Position numbers and translations under genes: made by a program. 64,000 nt of DNA, taken from the NCBI GenBank assembly GCA_963402885.1, contig OY727094.1, positions 19,656,501 to 19,720,500 of the forward strand, in the 5' to 3' direction. The stretch is from Antedon bifida (lineage: Eukaryota; Echinodermata; Crinoidea; Comatulida; Antedonidae). Under the pieces are notes generated by a model. The model was not told the DNA's origin and ran no database searches. It saw only the letters and a program-made list of their open reading frames with translations. Positions 8,281 through 16,583 of this stretch are shown one piece after another (within the stretch, counting starts at the first letter, position 1; each line of letters starts with the position of its first letter).

Positions 8281-9045
8281 TCAACATGTTAGCATTGACC
8301 TCCTCTACTTCTTCCGGTCAAAGTTCAATAACATTTTATGCATTTACGTCCTCTACGGCGAATAAGTAACTGGCTTTACGAACGTTGTAACACTTGATCT
8401 ACTTAATTTTTTCAAAATATTTTGGTATGAATCGATCACCCTTGACCTACTTTACCATTTGCCACCTCAGTTCCGCGAACTTTTTTGCATCTACGCCCTC
8501 TACGGCGAATAAGTAACTGGCTTTACGAACCTTATAACACTTGACCTACTTAATTTTTTCAAAATATTTTGGTATGAATCGATCACCCTTGACCAACTCT
8601 ATCATTTGCCACCCTAGTTCCGCGAACTTTTTTGCATCTACGCCCTCTACGGCGAATAAGTAACTGGCTTTACGAACGTTATAACACTTGACCTACTTAA
8701 TTTTTTTCAAAATATTTTGGTATGAATCGATGACCCTTGACCTACTTTACCATTTGCCACCCCAGTTCCGCGAACTATTTTGCGTCTACGCCCTCTACGG
8801 CGAATAAGTAACTGGCTTTACGAACGTTATAACACTTGACCTACTTAATTTTTGTAAAAAAATATTTTGGGATGGATCGATCACCCTTGACCTACTCTAC
8901 CATTTGCCACCCCAGTTCCGCGAACTTTTATGCATCTACGCCCTCAACGGCGAATAAGTAACTGGCTTTTTACGAACGTTATAACACTTGACCTACTTAA
9001 TTTTTTCAAAATATTTTGGTATGAATCGATCACCCTTGACCTACT
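8281..9045 (+). repeat. 147-bp tandem repeat array, five copies
   Basis: Direct copies spaced about 147 bp apart, marked by CTCTACGGCGAATAAGTAAC (about 8352, 8497, 8645, 8796, 8945) followed by TGGCTTTACGAACGTTATAACACTTGACC-type sequence and a TTTTTTCAAAATATTTTGG segment. CTTGACC recurs twice per unit. The array begins with a distinct leader (GACCTCCTCTACTTCTTCCG) that is also found at about 9237. Confidence 0.88.
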
Positions 9046-9227
9046 ATAATCACTCAATGAATAGTTTGCGCTTTTTGATTGTTAATATTAACGGTAACAG
9101 TATTAATGAATATGTTAATTTTACTGTTATAAGGTAGTGTAAACTGTTTTTAAGTAACAGTTGCTGTAATGACATTTGAAAAAAAACATTCGTTCAGCTT
9201 TGTTTTTTTTTTGTGCGCTTATAGATG
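9046..9227 (+). repeat. ~180-bp spacer repeat, copy 1
   Basis: Starts TCACTCAATGAATAGTTTGC, contains GTTAATATTAACGG and a long T tract, and ends GTGCGCTTATAGATG. Copies follow at 9545, about 10111 (degenerate) and 10355. It separates blocks of 147-bp repeats. Confidence 0.82.
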
Positions 9228-9544
9228 TTAGCCTTGACCTCCTCTACTTCTTCCGGTCAAAGTTCAATAACATTTTATGCATTTACGCCCTCTACGGCGA
9301 ATAAGTAAATAGCTTTTACGAACGTTATAACACTTGACCTACTTAATATTTTGAAAATATTTAGGTATGGATCGATCACCCTTGACCTATTTTACCAATT
9401 GCCACCCTAGTTCCGCAAACTTTTTTACATCTACGCCCTCTACGGCGAATAAGTAACTGGCTTTATAAACGTTGTAACACTTGACCTACTTAATTTTTTC
9501 AAAATATTTTGGTATGAATCGATCATCCTTGACCTATCGTAACT
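9228..9544 (+). repeat. 147-bp repeat array, second block (two copies)
   Basis: Repeats the leader GACCTCCTCTACTTCTTCCG and then two 147-bp units, so leader, units and spacer form a larger composite duplicated in direct orientation. Confidence 0.85.
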
Positions 9545-9727
9545 ATTATCACTCAATGAATAGTATGCGCTTTTTAATTGTTAATATTAACGGTAACAGT
9601 ATTAATGAATATGTTAATTTTGCTGTTATAAGGTAGTGTAAACTGTTTTTAAGTCACAGTTGCTGTAATGACATTTGAAAAAAACCATTATTTCAGCTTT
9701 GTTTTTTTTTTGTGCGCTTATAGATGG
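9545..9727 (+). repeat. ~180-bp spacer repeat, copy 2
   Basis: Near-identical to 9046-9227, including the T tract and GTGCGCTTATAGATG end. Confidence 0.82.
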
Positions 9728-10110
9728 GTACTGTAAGATGATGTCATTGTATGTGGGTGATTTTTAATTCAGAGATTTGTTCAAACATTCTAGGTCTACA
9801 GTGGTAACATATTTAGTAATTTATAGATTTTATAATGAAAGACATTTATGCCGTAAACCATATGAGTAAGAACTTAATGTGATGCAACGTTTAAATACAA
9901 TTATCTTCCTACATCATAATATGAGAAACAAAATGCAATGGAAAAAATTAAAGAAATTATTGTATTATGTTATATAAGTTATGAAAGAGTAGTAATAAGC
10001 ATATTTTTAAATATTTAACAATTTAAAAATTGTTAAATAATAAATTATTTCAGCTACTTACAGTTCAACATTACATTCGTTACATTACAATTATTGTATT
10101 GTTTTTAAAA
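9728..10110. other. No gene seen; AT-rich sequence with one hairpin
   Basis: Unique AT-rich sequence. It holds a perfect 12-bp inverted repeat with a 2-nt loop at 10013-10038 (ATTTAACAATTT, AA, and its complement). Nothing else is supported. Confidence 0.5.
10013..10038. repeat. 12-bp perfect inverted repeat, 2-nt loop
   Basis: ATTTAACAATTT and its exact reverse complement around AA. It is all A/T-rich, so it could arise by chance in this composition. Confidence 0.6.
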
Positions 10111-10530
10111 CAACTTTCATCACCCAGTGAAGAATGTGCGCTTTTTAATTGTTAATTAATAAAGGATTATTAATGAATATGTTTCACATTAAAGGTTAAA
10201 GGCCTATTTCACAATATGTTAATTTTGTTGTTATAAAGTCTATAAGCCTAAACCGTTTTTCAAACAATATTTCACCCAATTAAGTTTGTGAGGTATAGAC
10301 GGGTAATGTGCAAATATAGTTTTTAAAATATTACTGTATATTGTGTTTAAACGACTATTATCGCCCAATGAATATTCTGCGCTTTTTAATATTAATAACA
10401 GTATTAATGAATAATATGTTAATTTTGCTGTTAGGTAGTGTAAACTGTTTTTAAGTAACAGTTGCTGTAATGACATTTAAAAAAAACGTCAGTTCAGATT
10501 TGGTTTGTTTGTGCGCTTTTATAGAATGGG
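10111..10530 (+). repeat. Spacer repeat copies 3 (degenerate) and 4
   Basis: Copy 3 (about 10111-10262) keeps TCACCCAGTGAAGAATGTGC and TAATTTTGTTGTTATAA but has small insertions. Copy 4 (about 10355-10530) keeps the full order from CGCCCAATGAATATTCTGCG to the GTGCGCTTTTATAGAATGG end. No 147-bp units lie between them. Confidence 0.7.
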
Positions 10531-10911
10531 TACTGTAAGCACGTTTAAAAAGATATTACATTTGATCGATTGCAACTGTTGTAACGAGAAAAAATAGCCC
10601 GGCATAACATTTAATGAAGTGGGGCGGTATTGAATAACTATACAGTGTGTCGTCACATGTTGACGTAAGAAGTTATTTATTAGTTCTAGTTTATATACTA
10701 CGATAGAGCCTACTTTAAATGCTGTTTTAATTTCAGGTAGTCATGTTGTACTTGTGTTGAAAAGTCTTAATGAATAAAACGGAATAATAACTTGTGGTTA
10801 CCGTTTATAACCAAACTGTTGTATTTGTGTTTGCTTCAGAAATTATCTTTCAAAATTGCATGTTGTAACAAGTCAAAACAAAACTAAAATAAATTCGCCA
10901 TAAAAGGACAT
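10531..10911. other. No gene seen
   Basis: AT-rich unique sequence between the spacer repeats and the inverted 147-bp unit. No coding or RNA signal was found. Confidence 0.45.
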
Positions 10912-11033
10912 AGGTACAAGTTCGCGGAACTAGTTTGGCAAATGGTAAAGTAGTCAAGGGTCATCTACCCATAACAAATTACTTATTCGCCGTAGAGGGC
11001 GTAGATGCAAAAACTATTTTGAAAAAATTAAGT
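10912..11033 (-). repeat. 147-bp repeat, single inverted copy
   Basis: Reverse complement of the 147-bp unit: AAGTTCGCGGAACTAGTTT, CAAGGGTCAT, CTTATTCGCCGTAGAGGGCG and TTTTGAAAAAATTAAGT in mirrored order, with part of the unit missing. It closes the region opened by the direct copies at 8281, giving an inverted arrangement across about 2.7 kb. Confidence 0.8.
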
Positions 11034-11059
11034 TGGTAAAGTGAGCGCTAGAGTGAGGT

Positions 11060-11312
11060 TAAGTTTAGATCCTCGTAAATTTGAAAAAGATTTTAGTCAG
11101 GATAATATTTGCCTATTTTCTCTGTTGACAGTTCTTCGGATGAGAAGGATATTAATAGCTCTACTGATAGTGATAGCAGTGACTATTTTGGCTTTAACCT
11201 AACTTTTAATTCCAACTATAATGATCCAGTGGGGCCCAGGAGGTCATCTCGTTCTACTAAGGGTATGCATTTAAATCCTCACCGGTTCCCTATGTCTAGT
11301 TTACATAATTAA
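11060..11312 (+). pseudogene. Possible C-terminal end of an LTR-retrotransposon pol ORF
   Basis: An open frame ending at TAA 11310-11312 with a Ser/Asp-rich stretch (DSSSDEKDINSSTDSDSSD) and then PRRSSRSTKGMHLNPHRF. Arg/Ser-rich tails of this kind close many Ty3/gypsy pol ORFs just before the 3' LTR, and a purine tract plus TGTC, as expected for a polypurine tract and LTR start, follows at 11365-11379. No catalytic domain remains, so this is a context-based call. Confidence 0.42.
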
Positions 11313-11364
11313 TTTGCATTGCTTAAATTATTGTTCCGCCTTTTGGGGTCAAAAGGGTCCTTTA

Positions 11365-11685
11365 AGCGGGGAATATGTCGCGGTTCGATTTTGTCCGCTA
11401 TATTAGAATCGGTTGGTGGCGTGCGTTGGAATGTAAACTTAATTTACATACCATGAGTCTCTTCCGTTATAAGGCTTGTTGCCGTCGGGAGAAGACATTT
11501 TATTTAGTTATTATGTAATAAGTCTAAGAAGTATTTAATTCTATATATCAATGTTACGATGATTCTTTGAACATCTAATACCATTATAATCGTCAATTTT
11601 TATGGTTGGAAGGTGCTTATGATGTACAGGTATATTTAACGTTGATTTTAGTGTTAACTGTTAATAAACAAGGCCAACAGCCATA
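11365..11685 (+). other. Possible polypurine tract and 3' LTR start
   Basis: AAGCGGGGAATA followed by TGTCGCGG at 11376 resembles a polypurine tract and the TG start of an LTR. The sequence after it is non-coding. I cannot find the LTR's other end or a second copy, so the boundary is unresolved. Confidence 0.3.
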
Positions 11686-11860
11686 AGTCGCGTGCTCTCA
11701 GAAAAAAATGAACTTTCAAAAAGTAATGTACTTTAAAACTTTTCTGTACATCAAAACAGTTCAAAAAGTACAGAAAAGCGATAAAACGCATAGTGATACT
11801 GGACCGACAGACAGACCGACCGACCGACATAGTGAACTATAGAGTCGCATCCACGCGACT
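11686..11860. mobile_element. MITE-like element with short inverted ends
   Basis: A 175-bp non-coding segment beginning AGTCGCGTG and ending CACGCGACT, exact 9-bp inverted termini. Inside are self-complementary stretches around AACTTTTCTGTAC / GTACAGAAAAG and a GACC microsatellite (about 11803-11828). I see no clear target-site duplication, and no second copy lies in the window. Confidence 0.4.
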
Positions 11861-11869
11861 AATAATATT

Positions 11870-12295
11870 GTGCAATGAGATTGTTGTTTACCATAGTGTT
11901 GGTTAGTGTTAATGTTCATTACAAGTATCAAATAACTATACGTTTTTTATTATATGTTCTAATATCTATTAATTGTACTTCCAGAGTTTTTGTTCTTGTA
12001 AGAATAACGTGTATATATGCACATACGGAAGGAGATCAATGAAGTTTTCTGTGGCAACCAACATAGTGTTTCTGAATAATTTCTGCGTCAGTTATCCCTT
12101 CATAGAGGCGGGCCTCACACGCTCAAATCTGCTTGGTTGAAGCTAAACTAATCAATAGCGGATCATCTTCAAATCGAATCACGAAATTATATTAGTTATA
12201 CATGGTTTCTTAAATCTAAACCTACTCTTATTCTAGAATGTTCATGTAGATACTCTGTTACTGTATGTGTTGGGGAATAGTGATTTATTACACTC
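11870..12295 (-). mobile_element. Possible gypsy 3' LTR (minus strand)
   Basis: On the - strand a purine tract AAAAAGAGGGGGAG (about 12296-12309) is followed by TGTAATAAATCACTATTCC, a typical polypurine-tract/LTR start, downstream of the gypsy RNase H fragment at 12519-13249. The rest is non-coding. The far end is uncertain; a CA near 11876 is only a guess. The short interval to 12519 shows that integrase has been deleted. Confidence 0.42.
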
Positions 12296-12518
12296 CCCCT
12301 CTTTTTGAGCTAAAAACTCTTTCTTGGAGTTTTGAGAGGCTAGTATACACGGATGTGGCAAGATATAACATGTTTCGTCCTAGAAAACCTGTTTAATATG
12401 TGTATATAAATTAAACTTCAATTACGTGAAAACCAAATTTTCATTACAAACAAAATATAAGAAACAAGTAACTTATAAACCTTAAACTATATTTTCTATT
12501 TACAAAGTAACCCATGCT

Positions 12519-13249
12519 TTAAGTAAATGGTTTCTGTGACAATCCGTCAGCATTACCATTAGAAATACCCTTTTTATGTACAACATTAAAGCAATAAGGT
12601 TGCAAATCAAGACTCCATCTAGTTAGTCTTTTGTTTGTCGCTTTCATTTCAACCAACCATTTAAGTGGTTGATGGTCAGTAACAATCTTAAGTTTTCTTC
12701 CTAGGAGATAGTATTGGAGACTTTCGACAGCCCATTTTATAGCTAAACACTCTTTCTCTATAGTTGCATAATTCTGTTCCCTTGGGAACATCTTGCGATG
12801 CAATACTGGACTGTCAGTACTATCAGGAGCTAGTTGACTAAGCACTGCACCTAACCCTCGATCTGACGCATCTGTTTGCAGTATAAACTCTGCATTAAAG
12901 TCTGGGTTTCGTAAAACAAGGTCTGAACATAATGCCTGTTTTAACTTTATAAGTGCATCTTCGCACTCAGGCGTCCATTTGATTTTATCTGGATGTTTTT
13001 TCCCCGTCAGATCAGTGAGAGGTGCTGCATATGTCAGCATAATTAGGAATAAACTTTCGTTAATACCCTGTCAGGCCAAGACAAGATTTAACATCCTTCT
13101 TAGTTTTAGGTTGTTTCCAATGTACTACCGCTTCTACCTTAGTCTTTTGGGGACGTATCATCCCCTCTCCAACTACATACCCTAAATAATGCACTTTACT
13201 ATGTGCGAAACTACATTTTGCAGGTTTGACTGTCAGATTGCTTTTCGAA
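12519..13249 (-). pseudogene. Ty3/gypsy RT (end) and RNase H fragment
   Basis: On the - strand: the end of the RT thumb (SNLTVKPAKCSFAHSKVHYLGY, VKSCLGLTGY), then the tether and RNase H: WTPECEDALIKLKQALCSD, LQTDASDRGLGAVLSQ with its catalytic Asp, YATIEKECLAIKWAVE with Glu, IVTDHQPLKWL with Asp, and NADGLSQ at the end. A TAA replaces the Tyr codon after GLTGY, and a single extra base follows near 13033, so the frame is broken twice. Catalytic RT motifs upstream and integrase downstream are missing. The 5' edge meets 88-bp satellite at about 13250. Confidence 0.87.
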
Positions 13250-13430
13250 AAAGTGCTTAGAATAGCTTCAAATCGCATTTGAAGACGTTTTAGATCATTT
13301 TGTGCATTTTGATGAAACTTGGTTACACAAAAACATCAAAGTGCTTAAAATCACATTAGATACCGTTTTAGACCATTTTGAGCATTTCGACAAAACTATT
13401 TCACACAAGACATCAAAGTGTACATCTAAA
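13250..13430 (+). repeat. Satellite island: two 88-bp monomers
   Basis: AGTGCTTAGAATAGCTTCAA through the conserved core GTTTTAGAYCATTTTG, then a second monomer with the type C sequence (AAAATCACATTAGA) and CATTTCGACAAAAC, ending in CATCAAAGTGTACA. These are the same monomers as the main array from 18131, about 4.7 kb away, wedged between gypsy and LINE fragments. It shows that the elements between 13.4 and 18.1 kb lie inside former satellite territory. Confidence 0.9.
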
Positions 13431-13742
13431 GTTATTCCTATCTTTAAATCAGGCAAAAGAAATGACCTTAACAACTACTATCTCTATCCTTCCCCTTTGC
13501 TCCAAAATTATTGAAAAATCTATTTCCCAACAAATCTATTCTTACCTTGACTCTTATAACTTAATATCTACCTCTCAATCTGGATTTCGTCCCCAACATT
13601 CTACCCTTACTGCTCTTACCAACACATATGATAACTGGCTTCACAATATCAATAATAAGAAACTTACTGGCACTATTTTTATCGATCTCAAAAAAGCTTT
13701 CGACACTATTGACCATAATATTCTTCTTGCTAAATTACCCTA
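13431..13742 (+). pseudogene. Non-LTR retrotransposon reverse transcriptase fragment
   Basis: About 100 codons of LINE RT: KVIPIFKSGKRNDLNNY, then after a ~5-nt loss SILPLCSKIIEKSI, SQSGFRPQHSTLTAL, and TIFIDLKKAFDTIDHNIL with the first catalytic Asp. These are fingers/palm blocks typical of the CR1/L2/Jockey assemblage; I cannot narrow it further. The fragment stops before the YADD block, where a PLE tail in reverse orientation takes over. It is unrelated to the L1/Tx1-type LINE at 39 kb. Confidence 0.82.
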
Positions 13743-13745
13743 CAA

Positions 13746-13842
13746 TGGAGATACAAATAAAAAAAGCGAAAAGCTAAATCAAAACGATAAAGTAAACAGC
13801 CAGAAAAGTTAGCAGAGCTTTCGGGCAACACTAGCCCTTCAT
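13746..13842 (-). repeat. PLE 3' tail fragment, inverted
   Basis: Reverse complement of the copy A-C tail: on the - strand GATGAAGGGCTAGTGTTGCC, GAAAGCTCTGCT, TTTCTGGCTGTTTAC and TTTAGCTTTTCGC. The leading CT of CTGATGA is missing because the fragment starts at a TA tract. It is cut off at the UTR's TATCTCCATT. Confidence 0.82.
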
Positions 13843-13892
13843 CATATATATATCGAGTCGCTATCCAATCGAGTTTGAACAATACCATGAAA

Positions 13893-13964
13893 GCCCCAGT
13901 GGTCTAATGGTTAGGACATCTGCATATCAAGCAGGCGGTCCGAGTTCGAGTCTCGGTTGGGGCG
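13893..13964 (+). tRNA. tRNA-like gene, complete cloverleaf, anticodon ATC (copy 1)
   Basis: 72 nt: acceptor GCCCCAG/TTGGGGC (6 Watson-Crick pairs and one G-T), D-stem GTC/GAC, anticodon stem TCTGC/GCAGG with loop ATATCAA, T-stem CCGAG/CTCGG with loop TTCGAGT, discriminator G. The A box TGGTCTAATGG fits its consensus exactly and the B box is good; TTTTT follows 3 bp after the end as a Pol III terminator. Loop position gives anticodon ATC (Asp codon GAT), whereas eukaryotic tRNA-Asp is GTC. With the SINE context it is more likely a tRNA-derived retroposon head, Glu/Asp-like, than a working tRNA gene. Confidence 0.6.
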
Positions 13965-14258
13965 ACTTTTTCTCATTCTCACAGATTTCCTCATCTTTAT
14001 CGTTTCAAATTAATTAATTAAATTTCAGTATATCACCGGGCGGTTTAGAATTAATGTTCTTTGCCTGATTTGTTTATATATATATAAAAGTATCTCTTCG
14101 GAGATCCCGCCTCGTGAATAAAAATACTGTAAGATGAGGGCGTATCAATTTGATCTCTGGTGCGCGTGCGTACAACTGAGGACTAGTGCTGTTCCGCCGT
14201 ACCACGCCGAGAATGTTAAAGAGTCGCTATCCAATCGAGTTTGAACAATACCATGAAA

Positions 14259-14330
14259 GCCCCAGTGGTCTAATGGTTAGGACATCTGCATATCAAGCAG
14301 GCGGTCCGAGTTCGAGTCTCGGTTGGGGCG
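14259..14330 (+). tRNA. tRNA-like gene, complete cloverleaf, anticodon ATC (copy 2)
   Basis: Identical to the copy at 13893 over all 72 positions, exactly 366 bp downstream, with the same TTTTT terminator. Stems, A and B boxes and ATC anticodon are unchanged. Confidence 0.6.
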
Positions 14331-14624
14331 ACTTTTTCTCATTCTCACAGATTTCCTCATCTTTATCGTTTCAAATTAATTAATTAAATTTCAGTATATC
14401 ACCGGGCGGTTTAGAATTAATGTTCTTTGCCTGATTTGTTTATATATATATAAAAGTATCTCTTCGGAGATCCCGCCTCGTGAATAAAAATACTGTAAGA
14501 TGAGGGCGTATCAATTTGATCTCTGTTGCGCGTGCGTACAACTGAGGACTAGTGCTGTTCCGCCGTACCACGCCGAGAATGTTAAAGAGTCGCTATCCAA
14601 TCGAGTTTGAACAATACCATGAAA

Positions 14625-14696
14625 GCCCCAGTGGTCTAATGGTTAGGACATCTGCATATCAAGCAGGCGGTCCGAGTTCGAGTCTCGGTTGGGGCG
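14625..14696 (+). tRNA. tRNA-like gene, complete cloverleaf, anticodon ATC (copy 3)
   Basis: Third identical 72-nt copy, another 366 bp on. Its 3' body has a 3-bp change in the TTAATTAATTAA region and a longer terminal (TA)n. Confidence 0.6.
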
Positions 14697-14859
14697 ACTT
14701 TTTCTCATTCTCACAGATTTCCTCATCTTTATCGTTTCAAATTAATTAATTAAAAATTTCAGTATATCACCGGGCGGTTTAGAATTAATGTTCTTTGCCT
14801 GATGAGTTTATATATATATATATATATATATGTATATTATTTTATTGTTGCTATTATGG

Positions 14860-15440
14860 ATGAGAACGGAGACATGGAGGGTATTGGCGGAACATGCGCT
14901 CCCCTAGCCGAACATGTGTATTTGGATGAAGATCCATTTTGTTTTTTTTTTTGGTTTTTTTTTTTTTATACATCATGAAGCAGTGGCAGGGAGGCCTGGA
15001 TAATTGGATGAAGATCCAATGGGAAGATAAGCGCTACCCTAGCCGAACATGTGTATTTGGATGAAGATCCATTTTTTTTTTAATTTTTTTTATTTTTTTT
15101 CTTCTACAACATGAAGCAGTGGCTGGGAGGCCTGGAGAATTGGATGAAGATCTAATGGGAAGGAAAGCACTACCCTAGCCGAACATGTGTATTTGGATGA
15201 AGATCCATTTTTTTTTTTTTTTTTTTTCTTTACAACATGAAGCAGTGGCAGGGAGGCCTGGAGAATTGGATAAAGATCCAATGGGAAGATAAGCGCTCCC
15301 CTAGTTGAACATGTGTATTTGGATGAAGATCCATATTTTTTTTTTTTTTTTTTCACATGAAGCAACAGCAGGGAGGCCAGGATAATTGGATGAAGATCCA
15401 ATGGGAAAAGTGCTCCAAGCAGCAGCAGGAAGGCCTAAAT
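14860..15440 (+). repeat. ~131-bp tandem repeat with poly-T tracts
   Basis: Four to five imperfect copies marked by CTAGCCGAACATGTGTATTT (about 14902, 15042, 15176, 15301 with one change), GGATGAAGATCCA, a 15-35-nt T tract, then ATGAAGCAGTGGC, GGGAGGCCTGG and GATGAAGATCCAATGGGAA. GATGAAGATC occurs twice per unit. Its position just beyond the DIRS recombinase end makes it a candidate for that element's terminal region, but I cannot show this. Confidence 0.8.
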
Positions 15441-15504
15441 GAAGCAGTTAAAAATGGGCAAGTGTGATGGGGCCCGAGAGGGAGGAGGAAGGGACGGCAC
15501 GTTC
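15441..15504. other. Short non-coding gap before DIRS recombinase stop
   Basis: Purine-rich GGGAGGAGGAAGGGACGGC sequence, possibly DIRS 3' non-coding. No further feature. Confidence 0.4.
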
Positions 15505-15803
15505 TCACATGTCATTTTGTGCTTGTTTAACTACTTCTAGATTTGTTCTGATGTACCTAATATAGCAGTTGGATGTCCAACGACCCATTGTTTTAATGAC
15601 ATGATCCTCCACTCCTGCAGCAGCAGCTGATGTTGCCGCCCCTATTCTAAACGAATGTCCGTGGAAATGTTGGTAATGACCACATATTTGTAGTATATCA
15701 TGAAGCCAGGATAAGAAAGTTACTCGTGATAAGGGCTCCGTACTAGATTCGTTCTCTAGAAAAAGCGGCGCTAGTGGAGATGCCCCTTGACTTAACCTAA
15801 TAG

Positions 15804-15935
15804 CCCTCGTAACACATAGTGGAGTCTGTTTGCCCCCACTGTAACATCTCGTAAACCTGCTTTAATATAATGGAAACGTATTCCCGCCAGATACAAGTTG
15901 ATTGTTTCAAATTTCAGATCTAGCGCTTTTTGGCA
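15804..15935 (-). repeat. 132-bp duplication inside DIRS recombinase, inserted copy
   Basis: Matches 16282-16413 over the whole length as far as I can compare. It encodes the QKALDLKFETINLYLAGIRF segment and sits where box I should lead to box II. Confidence 0.9.
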
Positions 15936-16281
15936 GTGTTGCTTTGGACGGGACTTAAATTATCGTTTCGAAAATAGGTATTTCTACCCCTGTTCTAAAT
16001 GGGTCGGTTTTAGATGCCTTTAACCGAAGTAAAAAACATTGTGATTCTGGCTTTAATGTAACATCATTAATTTGTAGGTATGTACCTGACCCTCTTATAC
16101 TTGTAAATTCGCCGCATCTTAAAAACCCATAGAAAGCTAATTTAAAAATACATTGTAACATAACATCTATGAAAGGTGTAATTATTGTCCTACCAGCAGA
16201 AAGTATGGCGCACATATCGCTCAGGATTGCTGACGTTATCGGGGCGCGTTTTGCCTTACAGATGTTTTGCGACTTCTTAAT

Positions 16282-16413
16282 CCCTCGTAACACATAGTGG
16301 AGTCTGTTTGCCCCCACTGTAACATCTCGTAAACCTGCTTTAATATAATGGAAACGTATTCCCGCCAGATACAAGTTGATTGTTTCAAATTTCAGATCTA
16401 GCGCTTTTTGGCA
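16282..16413 (-). repeat. 132-bp duplication inside DIRS recombinase, native copy
   Basis: Source copy, in its correct place in the N-terminal domain of the recombinase. Confidence 0.9.
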
Positions 16414-16583
16414 ATGGGTAACAAAGTATATAAGTTGGTCCTCGTCAATTAGCGGAAGTGTTGCTTTCTTTACTGGTACGCCTGACATGGTCAAGAATGT
16501 TAGGAAACACCGCAATGCAGATTTATATACTCTCTTCGTAGAATCAGAAATAGAGTTGTCCCATAACTGTTCGACTTGTAGTT

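Larger units (their letters stand above)
13853..14815 (+). repeat. 366-bp tandem repeat, three tRNA-bearing copies
   Basis: Each unit has the SINE-like element (GAGTCGCTATCCAATCGAG leader, complete tRNA-like domain, CACCGGGCGG body, TTTGCCTGAT end, TA repeats). The first two copies are followed by a ~130-bp extra segment starting AAAAGTATCTCTTCGGAGAT and ending GCCGAGAATGTTAAA. Leaders at about 13854, 14220 and 14586 are exactly 366 bp apart and nearly identical, so the tandem duplication is recent. The third copy ends in an enlarged TA tract. Confidence 0.9.

Noticed and set aside
9046..9227. Terminator or promoter reading of the T tracts in spacer repeats
   Set aside because: T runs of 8-10 are common here and no A/B box or coding unit is nearby.
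10240..10476. 78-codon - strand ORF
   Set aside because: It lies across two copies of the non-coding spacer repeat.
14186..14749. Two identical 65-codon ORFs in the 366-bp repeats
   Set aside because: They run straight through the tRNA-like domain and SINE body; they are repeats of non-coding sequence, not a protein family.
15090..15401. - strand ORF with Lys runs
   Set aside because: It is the translation of poly-T tracts in the 131-bp tandem repeat.
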